Assembly (NCBI GenBank): GCA_902803305.1
Contig: CADCPL010000181.1
Coordinates: forward strand, 1-9,215
Reading direction: 5' to 3'
From: an uncultured Lachnospiraceae bacterium
Lineage (GTDB): Bacteria; Bacillota; Clostridia; Lachnospirales; Lachnospiraceae
DNA: 9,215 bases
In this document: piece after piece, positions 1 to 5,384 of the stretch
How positions within the stretch are numbered: the stretch's first letter is position 1
Layout: each line of letters opens with the position of its first letter
Notes under the pieces: model-generated
Told to the model about the DNA's origin: nothing
Database searches by the model: none
The model's input: the letters and a program-made list of their open reading frames with translations, nothing else
Made by a program: the position numbers and the translations under genes

Positions 1-5
1 CGGCG

Positions 6-118
6 TTTGCAGCAAAAAGACTTGGAGCGCGTTGTTACTTGGCGAGGTATGCAACAAGGAGGGACCCACGAAGTGGGAGGATTCCTTGTTGCCGAGCCTA
101 GTAACGTGACGCGCGGAA
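6..118 (+). repeat. Palindromic interspersed repeat, copy 1 (long form)
   Basis: This stretch matches, in reverse complement, the sequence at about 8344-8408. The shared core has outer arms GCGCGT (27-32) and ACGCGC (109-114), and inner arms GTTACT (34-39) and AGTAAC (100-105). Between them copy 1 carries about 50 extra bases that form their own hairpin: GCAACAAGGA (51-60) pairs with TCCTTGTTGC (83-92), and CCCAC (65-69) pairs with GTGGG (73-77) around a GAA loop. Similarity to copy 2 continues weakly upstream (a caaaa...ttggagc stretch) and downstream (gcggaaa). No coding frame with family resemblance is present. It may be a REP-like or miniature non-autonomous element; the class is inferred. 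Confidence 0.75.
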
Positions 119-208
119 ACGAGCGCAAGCGCCTTTTTGCGCAAATGACCGGATTCCTGAGGCTCGAAGTATGCTTCCAACGTTCAACAATTGTTCACAA
201 ATTCTTTA
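119..208. other. Non-coding stretch before the heat-shock promoter
   Basis: No gene is visible here. GCGCAA (123-128) can pair with TTGCGC (137-142), a small hairpin without a following T-run. AACAATTGTT at 186-195 is a perfect 10-bp palindrome ending 13 bp before the -35 box, so it could be a protein site or chance. The bases 183-210 are AT-rich and could act as an UP element. A cgaagtatgc motif at 165-174 also occurs, inverted, at 8410-8419 near the second repeat copy. Confidence 0.4.
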
Positions 209-237
209 TTGACAACGATATAACCCGGTGGTATGTT
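209..237 (+). promoter_or_regulatory. Sigma-A-type promoter of the hrcA operon
   Basis: A perfect -35 box TTGACA (209-214) is followed after 17 bp by TATGTT (232-237), a 4/6 match to the -10 consensus. The predicted transcription start near 243-245 lies just before the CIRCE operator, as in other Firmicutes dnaK operons. Confidence 0.8.
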
Positions 238-248
238 ATGTATAGATG

Positions 249-275
249 TTAGCACTCTAACGAGGCGAGTGCTAA
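249..275 (+). promoter_or_regulatory. CIRCE operator (HrcA binding site)
   Basis: TTAGCACTC (249-257), nine bases, then GAGTGCTAA (267-275) is an exact match to the CIRCE consensus TTAGCACTC-N9-GAGTGCTAA. It lies between the predicted transcription start and the hrcA start codon, so HrcA binding would block transcription and the element is also part of the 5' leader. It places the operon under class I heat-shock control with HrcA as autorepressor. Confidence 0.98.
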
Positions 276-296
276 CAATTTGAAAGGAAGGTCCCC

Positions 297-1346
297 GTGG
301 ATTTAGACGAAAGAAAAAAGAAGATACTGCTGGCGATCATCAAGACGTACCTTGATACCGGAGAACCGGTGGGATCGAGGACCATATCCAAGATCGAGGA
401 TCTGAACCTGTCATCGGCGACGATCCGTAACGAGATGGCAGACCTTGTGGATATGGGATATATCATCCAGCCGCATACATCTGCCGGACGTATCCCCTCC
501 GATAAAGGATACAGATTCTACGTTGACCAGCTGATGGCGGAGAAGGAACAGCAGGTTGAAGAGCGCGAACGCGAGACCGATGAGATGAGAGGAATGCTCA
601 TCGAAAAGGCAGACAAGATGGAGCGCCTTCTCAAGCAGGTGGCAAGGAGCCTGTCGGCGAACACGAATTACGCCGCGATGATATCGGCGCCGCGCTACAA
701 CATGAACCGTCTCAAGTTCATACAGCTGTCGAGAATGGAAGCGGAACGTATAGTTGCCGTCATAGTTCTTGAAGGGAACATGATCAAAAACCAGATCATC
801 GATATAGATGAACCGATAGATGATGAAACGCTGCTGAAGCTCAACATGCTTTTGAACACGACCCTTAACGGGATGGCGATTGAAGACATCAGCCTGGCGG
901 TCATCGCGAAGATGAAGCAGCAGGCGGGTGAACAGGCAGGGATAATCGCCGAAGTCATAGATGCCGTAGCTGAGTCGATCAAGGCAGACGAGGATCTGGA
1001 GATATATACAAGCGGTGCCAACAACATCTTCAAATATCCGGAACTTGCGGATAACGAAAGAGCCAGCGGCATTATAACGGCCTTTGAAGAAAAGAAGCAG
1101 CTTACGGATCTTGTATATGAAACCCTGTCCCACTCGGATGAGAAGGGGATACAGGTTTACATCGGAGAGGAAGCTCCGGTCGAGAACATGAAAGACTGCA
1201 GCGTTGTTACGGCAACGTATGAGTTGGATGAAGGTATCCACGGAACGATAGGTATCATAGGACCGAAGCGTATGGATTACGACAAGGTGCTTTCTACCAT
1301 TAAAAAGCTCACATCGGAGCTTGATGATATGTTTAAGAAGAGTTAA
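297..1346 (+). CDS. hrcA: Heat-inducible transcription repressor HrcA
   Basis: HrcA represses class I heat-shock genes by binding CIRCE, and in studied species its active form depends on GroEL. The 349-residue product has the usual family length. The N-terminal winged-helix part spans about residues 1-75, with the hallmark segments TGEPVGSRTI (21-30), LSSATIRNEMADL (38-50) and TSAGRIPSDKGYRFYVD (61-77). A GAF-like sensor/dimer domain follows, ending in GTIGIIGPKRMDY near the C terminus. The GTG start at 297 is preceded by AAAGGAAG about 7 bases upstream, and the protein begins MDLDERKKKIL as the family does. It is the first gene of the operon, 21 bp after CIRCE, so it should be autoregulated. 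The stop codon overlaps the grpE ribosome binding site. A long minus-strand frame over this gene is a shadow. Confidence 0.98.
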   Translation: MDLDERKKKILLAIIKTYLDTGEPVGSRTISKIEDLNLSSATIRNEMADLVDMGYIIQPHTSAGRIPSDKGYRFYVDQLMAEKEQQVEERERETDEMRGMLIEKADKMERLLKQVARSLSANTNYAAMISAPRYNMNRLKFIQLSRMEAERIVAVIVLEGNMIKNQIIDIDEPIDDETLLKLNMLLNTTLNGMAIEDISLAVIAKMKQQAGEQAGIIAEVIDAVAESIKADEDLEIYTSGANNIFKYPELADNERASGIITAFEEKKQLTDLVYETLSHSDEKGIQVYIGEEAPVENMKDCSVVTATYELDEGIHGTIGIIGPKRMDYDKVLSTIKKLTSELDDMFKKS

Positions 1347-1357
1347 AGGAGATACAG

Positions 1358-2050
1358 GTGAGCAGCGACGAAGGAATAAAGATCGATATAGAATCTCCCG
1401 AGCAATTTGAGGAGGATGTGGAAAAGATCATGGAAGAAATGGAAGAAAAAGAAAAGAAGACCTTAAAAGAAGAGGATAAGGAAGAACCGGCAAGTAAAGA
1501 GACGGTCGGAGAGGATCCCGAAGAACAAGACAGGAAGCAGCCGGATCCGGAAGAAGATCAGGAGGCCGGAGAAAAGAAAAAGCATCACGGTAAGAAGGAT
1601 AAGAAAGAAAAGAAGGATCCGAGAGATGAAAAGATCGCCGAGCTTGAAGACAGGGTTAAACGTCAGATGGCTGAGTTCGAGAATTTCAGAAAGCGTACGG
1701 ACAAGGAAAAATCCGGAATGTACGATATGGGAGCCAAGAATGTGATCGAAAAGATACTGCCGGTCATCGATAATTTCGAAAGAGGACTTGAGAACGTTCC
1801 CGAAGACAGCAATGAAGCATTTGCCGACGGCATGAGGATGATATACAAACAGCTTACGGCAGAACTTGATAAATTGGGAGTGAAGCCTATAGAGGCGGTC
1901 GGACAGCCTTTCGATCCGAATTTTCACAATGCGGTCATGCAGGTTGAAAGTGAGGAATATGAAAGCGGAACGGTAGCCGCAGAGCTTCAAAAAGGATATA
2001 TGTATCACGACACTTTAGTCAGACCGAGTATGGTATCGGTGGTAACTTAG
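1358..2050 (+). CDS. grpE: Nucleotide exchange factor GrpE
   Basis: GrpE is the cytosolic dimer that releases ADP from DnaK and resets the chaperone cycle. The core is clear: coiled-coil region from about residue 90 with EFENFRKRTDKEK (106-118), ILPVIDNFERGL (133-144), then the beta-domain motifs GQPFDPNFHNAVMQVE (182-197) and LQKGYMYHDTLVRPSMV (210-226). At 230 residues it is longer than the common ~190-200. The extra length is an N-terminal tail (about 1-90) almost wholly of Glu, Lys, Asp, Gln and Pro, including a basic patch KKKHHGKKDKKEKK (73-86). It uses a GTG start with AAAGGAG at 1345-1351, overlapping the hrcA stop, so translation is probably coupled to hrcA. Its stop codon lies inside a CIRCE-like hairpin (2043-2073). 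Confidence 0.97.
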   Translation: MSSDEGIKIDIESPEQFEEDVEKIMEEMEEKEKKTLKEEDKEEPASKETVGEDPEEQDRKQPDPEEDQEAGEKKKHHGKKDKKEKKDPRDEKIAELEDRVKRQMAEFENFRKRTDKEKSGMYDMGAKNVIEKILPVIDNFERGLENVPEDSNEAFADGMRMIYKQLTAELDKLGVKPIEAVGQPFDPNFHNAVMQVESEEYESGTVAAELQKGYMYHDTLVRPSMVSVVT

Positions 2051-2073
2051 GATTCTGAAAGAATGCTAAGTTA
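2043..2073 (+). promoter_or_regulatory. Stem-loop over the grpE stop codon, CIRCE-like arms
   Basis: TAACTTAG (2043-2050) pairs with CTAAGTTA (2066-2073). After one G-G mismatch, ATTC (2052-2055) pairs with GAAT (2061-2064) around a TGAAA loop: 12 base pairs in total. The grpE TAG stop is within the left arm. The arms can also be read as TTAGGATTC-N5-GAATGCTAA, matching CIRCE half-sites at 7/9 and 8/9 but with a 5-bp instead of 9-bp gap. No T-run follows, so it is not a standard terminator. Possible roles are mRNA processing, 3'-end protection or weak HrcA binding; none is shown. Confidence 0.6.
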
Positions 2074-2081
2074 GCACGTAG

Positions 2082-2160
2082 GCCACGACCTATCGCCTAT
2101 CCCGATTGAAGATCGGGATGCCGTCCCGGCGAGGGACGAAGCAGATCCAAATGTCGTGGC
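2082..2160 (+). other. Predicted three-way-junction RNA element between grpE and dnaK
   Basis: Three perfect nested stems are visible. The closing stem GCCACGAC (2082-2089) pairs with GTCGTGGC (2153-2160). Hairpin 1 is ATCCCGAT (2099-2106) with ATCGGGAT (2112-2119), loop TGAAG. Hairpin 2 is CGTCCC (2122-2127) with GGGACG (2133-2138), loop GGCGA. Linkers are 8, 2 and 14 bases. All 22 pairs are Watson-Crick. The element fills most of the grpE-dnaK gap and ends 55 bases before the dnaK start codon. It has no tRNA hallmarks (no T-loop, no CCA) and I do not recognise a known riboswitch. It may be a cis-acting mRNA element or a structured interspersed repeat. Confidence 0.6.
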
Positions 2161-2215
2161 TCTCCCGAAAAAAGTAATATCAGACAAACAGTATATAGAA
2201 CAGGAGGAAAGTATT

Positions 2216-4111
2216 ATGAGTAAAATAATAGGAATCGATCTGGGAACAACAAACAGCTGCGTAGCAGTTATGGAAGGTGGTAAGCCTACCGTTGTAACTA
2301 ACACGGAAGGAGCAAGGACAACACCTTCGATCGTGGCATTTACCAAGAACGGAGAGCGTCTTGTCGGTGAAGCTGCAAAGCGTCAGGCAGTTACAAATGC
2401 CGATCACACCGTTTCTTCGATCAAGAGAGAAATGGGAAGTGACTACAAGGTCAATATCGATGACAAGAAGTACAGCCCTCAGGAGATCTCCGCAATGATC
2501 CTTCAGAAGCTTAAAGCTGATGCCGAAGGATATCTCGGAGAGAAGGTAACGGAAGCAGTCATAACCGTTCCCGCATACTTCAATGACGCACAGCGTCAGG
2601 CAACAAAGGATGCAGGAAAGATCGCAGGTCTTGATGTTAAGCGTATCATCAACGAGCCTACGGCAGCTGCACTCGCATATGGTCTTGATAATGAAAAAGA
2701 GCAGAAGATCATGGTATACGACCTCGGCGGCGGTACATTTGATGTATCTGTGATCGAGATCGGTGACGGAGTCATCGAGGTTCTTGCAACAAGCGGTAAT
2801 AACCGTCTCGGCGGAGATGATTTTGATAACAAGATCACACAGTGGATGCTTGATGAATTCAAGAAGGCAGAAGGTGTTGATCTGTCCGGCGACAAGATGG
2901 CGATGCAGAGACTTAAGGAAGCAGCAGAGAAGGCCAAGAAGGAGCTTTCAAGCGCAACAACGACGAACATCAATCTTCCTTTCATCACAGCTACGAACGA
3001 AGGTCCCAAGCATTTTGACATGAACCTTACAAGAGCTAAGTTTGATGAACTTACACATGATCTTGTTGAGATGACGGCAGAGCCTGTAAGAACAGCTCTT
3101 AAGGATGCAGGCATCACAACGGCTGATCTTGGACAGGTGCTTCTCGTTGGCGGTTCGACAAGAATCCCTGCAGTTCAGGATAAGGTTAAACAGCTTACCG
3201 GCAAGGAGCCTTCGAAGAGCCTGAATCCCGATGAATGTGTAGCACTCGGTGCTTCGATACAGGGTGGTAAGCTCGCAGGTGATGCAGGCGCAGGTGAGAT
3301 CCTGCTGCTTGATGTAACACCTCTTACACTTTCCATCGAGACAATGGGCGGTGTTGCAACACACCTTATTGAAAGAAATACCACGATCCCGACCAAGAAG
3401 AGTCAGATCTTCTCAACGGCTGCGGATAATCAGACCGCTGTTGATATCAACGTCGTACAGGGTGAGAGACAGTTCGCAAGAGACAACAAATCTCTCGGAC
3501 AGTTCAGACTTGATGGTATCCCTCCGGCAAGAAGAGGAATACCTCAGATCGAAGTTACATTCGATATAGATGCGAACGGTATCGTTAACGTATCCGCAAA
3601 GGATCTCGGTACGGGCAAAGAACAGCACATCACCATCACATCGGGTACATCGATGAGCGATGATGAGATCGAGAAGGCTGTCAAGGAAGCTGCTCAGTAT
3701 GAGGCAGAAGACAAGAAGCGTAAAGAAGCTGTTGATGCGAAGAACGATGCGGATTCATTCGTATTCCAGACAGAGAAGGCTCTCGAGGAAGTAGGCGATA
3801 AGCTTGATGCATCCGATAAAGCAAATGTTGAGGCAGAGCTTAACAAACTGAAGGAACTCGCAGAGAAGGCTGATCCCGAGAACATGACGGAAGATCAGGT
3901 AGGCGAGATCAAGGCTCAGCAGGAAAAAGCAATGTCGGCAGCCCAGAAGTTGTTCGAGAAGATGTACGAGCAGGCTCAGGGAGCGGCAGGCGGAGCAGGC
4001 CCGGATATGAGCGGATTTGCCGGAGCAGGCCCTGATATGGGAGCAGGCCAGGCAACTTCCGAAGGACCTTCAGCAGATGATGTTGTTGACGGAGATTACA
4101 AAGAAGTATAA
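2216..4111 (+). CDS. dnaK: Molecular chaperone DnaK (Hsp70)
   Basis: DnaK is the ATP-driven cytosolic Hsp70 that binds exposed hydrophobic segments with DnaJ and GrpE. The 631-residue product shows the nucleotide-binding motifs IGIDLGTTNSCVAV (5-18), VYDLGGGTFDVSVIEIGDG (167-185) and VLLVGGSTRIPAV (308-320). The substrate-binding domain starts after LLLDVTPLTLSIETMGG (363-379), and a helical lid follows from about 485. The segment around SSIKREMGSDYKVNIDD (67-83) lacks the insert found in diderm DnaK, a monoderm signature. The tail is Gly/Ala-rich and ends DDVVDGDYKEV. The ATG at 2216 is chosen over an upstream in-frame ATG at 2156 because AGGAGG (2202-2207) sits 8 bases before it and MSKIIGIDLGTT is the conserved start; the earlier ATG lies inside the structured leader. 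There is no separate CIRCE or clear promoter in the gap, so it is probably transcribed from the hrcA promoter. Confidence 0.99.
   Translation: MSKIIGIDLGTTNSCVAVMEGGKPTVVTNTEGARTTPSIVAFTKNGERLVGEAAKRQAVTNADHTVSSIKREMGSDYKVNIDDKKYSPQEISAMILQKLKADAEGYLGEKVTEAVITVPAYFNDAQRQATKDAGKIAGLDVKRIINEPTAAALAYGLDNEKEQKIMVYDLGGGTFDVSVIEIGDGVIEVLATSGNNRLGGDDFDNKITQWMLDEFKKAEGVDLSGDKMAMQRLKEAAEKAKKELSSATTTNINLPFITATNEGPKHFDMNLTRAKFDELTHDLVEMTAEPVRTALKDAGITTADLGQVLLVGGSTRIPAVQDKVKQLTGKEPSKSLNPDECVALGASIQGGKLAGDAGAGEILLLDVTPLTLSIETMGGVATHLIERNTTIPTKKSQIFSTAADNQTAVDINVVQGERQFARDNKSLGQFRLDGIPPARRGIPQIEVTFDIDANGIVNVSAKDLGTGKEQHITITSGTSMSDDEIEKAVKEAAQYEAEDKKRKEAVDAKNDADSFVFQTEKALEEVGDKLDASDKANVEAELNKLKELAEKADPENMTEDQVGEIKAQQEKAMSAAQKLFEKMYEQAQGAAGGAGPDMSGFAGAGPDMGAGQATSEGPSADDVVDGDYKEV
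3991..4039 (+). repeat. Short direct repeat in the DnaK Gly/Ala-rich tail
   Basis: A 19-base unit starting cggagcaggccc and ending gatatg occurs at 3991-4009 and 4021-4039 with one mismatch, a 30-bp period. It encodes a repeated GAGPDM motif at residues 594-599 and 603-608 of DnaK, in the flexible tail after the lid. Length variation between strains would be expected here. Confidence 0.7.
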
Positions 4112-4124
4112 CGGATAAGAAACA

Positions 4125-5309
4125 ATGGCAGAGAGCAAAAGAGATTATTATGAGGTCCTCGGTGTTGCCAAGAATGCCGATGACAGCGCAATAAAAAGTG
4201 CATATCGAAAACTTGCCAAGAAATATCATCCCGATATGAACCCGGGCGACAAGGATGCGGAGGCCAAATTCAAAGAGGCCTCCGAAGCCTATGCCGTTCT
4301 GTCCGATCCCGACAAGAGACGTCAGTATGATCAGTTCGGTCATGCCGCGTTTGAACAGGGCGGACCCGGAGGATACGGCGGATTTGATTTCGGTTCGATG
4401 GACTTCGGTGATATTTTCGGAGACATATTCGGCGACCTGTTTGGCGGCGGAAGAAGCCGCGGCGGCAGCAGATCTTATAACGGACCTATGAAAGGCCAGA
4501 ACCTTCGCGCAAGCGTCAGGATCACATTTGAGGAAGCGATCTTCGGATGTGAAAAAGAGATAGAGCCGCTTCAGAAGGATGAATGTAAGACTTGTCACGG
4601 TACGGGAGCAAAGCCCGGATCAAACCCGGTCACCTGCAGCAAGTGCGGGGGAAAAGGTCAGGTCGTGTTCACCTCGCAGTCACTTTTCGGCACCGTAAGG
4701 AACGTTCAGACGTGTCCGGACTGCGGAGGAACAGGTAAGGTCATCAAGGATAAATGCCCGGACTGTCACGGACAGGGTTATATTGCATCACGCAAGAAAC
4801 TGTCTGTCTCGATACCTGCCGGTATAGATAACGGACAATGCGTACGACTCCGTGAAAAGGGTGAGCCCGGATCGAACGGAGGTCCGAGAGGAGATCTTCT
4901 CGTTGAAGTTGTGATAGCAAGCCATCCGATCTTCCAGAGACAGGATATGGATATATATTCAACCGCACCGGTTTCATTTGCGGTTGCCGCCCTCGGAGGA
5001 GATATCCTGATAGACACCGTTGACGGAAAGGTCGCATATACGGTGAAGCCCGGAACGCAGACGGATACAAAGGTAAGACTTAAAGGAAAGGGTGTACCTT
5101 CACTGCGTAACGCAAACGTCCGCGGCGACCACTATGTCACACTTGTTGTTCAGACACCGACGAAGCTGTCGGCAGATGCCAAGAGGCTTCTGAAGGAGTT
5201 TGATGAGGTTACCTCGGATTCCCTAACGGCAGTTGAAAGATACAAGGCGTCCAAGGCGGGAAGCGACGGATCCAAGACGGAAAAGAAGAAGCGTGGATTC
5301 ATGAAATAA
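4125..5309 (+). CDS. dnaJ: Chaperone protein DnaJ (Hsp40, type I)
   Basis: DnaJ delivers substrates to DnaK and stimulates its ATPase. All type I domains are present in order. The J domain (about 5-72) carries HPD at 35-37. The Gly/Phe-rich linker (about 78-115) contains repeated FGDIFGD units. Four zinc-binding CxxCxGxG repeats have cysteine pairs at 154/157, 171/174, 197/200 and 211/214. The C-terminal substrate-binding domains follow, ending in a basic KKKRGFMK tail. Its 394 residues are slightly above the common ~375-385. It starts 13 bases after the dnaK stop with only a weak ribosome binding sequence (GGATAAGA), which suggests coupling to dnaK translation and may hold DnaJ below DnaK level. 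A hairpin at 5324-5347 follows the gene. Confidence 0.99.
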   Translation: MAESKRDYYEVLGVAKNADDSAIKSAYRKLAKKYHPDMNPGDKDAEAKFKEASEAYAVLSDPDKRRQYDQFGHAAFEQGGPGGYGGFDFGSMDFGDIFGDIFGDLFGGGRSRGGSRSYNGPMKGQNLRASVRITFEEAIFGCEKEIEPLQKDECKTCHGTGAKPGSNPVTCSKCGGKGQVVFTSQSLFGTVRNVQTCPDCGGTGKVIKDKCPDCHGQGYIASRKKLSVSIPAGIDNGQCVRLREKGEPGSNGGPRGDLLVEVVIASHPIFQRQDMDIYSTAPVSFAVAALGGDILIDTVDGKVAYTVKPGTQTDTKVRLKGKGVPSLRNANVRGDHYVTLVVQTPTKLSADAKRLLKEFDEVTSDSLTAVERYKASKAGSDGSKTEKKKRGFMK

Positions 5310-5323
5310 GCATGATAACAGCA

Positions 5324-5347
5324 AAGAGCCGCAGTTTTGCGGCTCTT
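5324..5347 (+). terminator. Terminator-like hairpin after dnaJ
   Basis: AAGAGCCGC (5324-5332) pairs perfectly with GCGGCTCTT (5339-5347), 9 bp with loop AGTTTT. The downstream sequence gaattatg has no proper T-run, so termination may be inefficient. A short A-run precedes the stem. The right arm overlaps the candidate -35 box of the next gene. Confidence 0.6.
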
Positions 5348-5374
5348 GAATTATGCCCGTAAATAACTTATAAT
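5346..5374 (+). promoter_or_regulatory. Candidate sigma-A promoter of the DUF3048 lipoprotein gene
   Basis: TTGAAT (5346-5351, 4/6) is followed after exactly 17 bp by TATAAT (5369-5374, 6/6). Transcription would start near 5381, at or just before the plausible start codons at 5385 and 5397, giving a leaderless or very short-leader mRNA. The -35 box overlaps the end of the dnaJ hairpin. Confidence 0.6.
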
Positions 5375-5384
5375 GTCAAATGCT

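Noticed and set aside
123..142. Terminator of an upstream gene
   Set aside because: The GCGCAA/TTGCGC stem has its T-run in the loop rather than after the stem, so it does not fit an intrinsic terminator.
7..252. 81-codon + strand open frame in the region before hrcA
   Set aside because: It runs through the palindromic repeat and the promoter, has no ribosome binding site and no family resemblance; its composition reflects the repeat.
200..296. CtsR operator in addition to CIRCE
   Set aside because: No tandem GGTCAAA heptads are present near the promoter.
411..1241. 276-codon minus-strand frame opposite hrcA
   Set aside because: It is a shadow of hrcA, with no recognisable motifs or ribosome binding site, while the + strand protein is a full-length HrcA.
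2082..2160. tRNA or tRNA-like gene
   Set aside because: The length fits, but there is no T-loop consensus, no anticodon-loop pattern, only two hairpins inside the closing stem, and no CCA end.
2074..2160. Third copy of the palindromic repeat between grpE and dnaK
   Set aside because: Only a short agcacgt match is shared; the arms and order of stems are different, so it is treated as a separate element.
2156..2215. Upstream in-frame ATG that would add 20 residues to DnaK
   Set aside because: It lies in the closing stem of the structured leader, has no ribosome binding site, and the conserved DnaK N terminus starts at 2216 behind AGGAGG.
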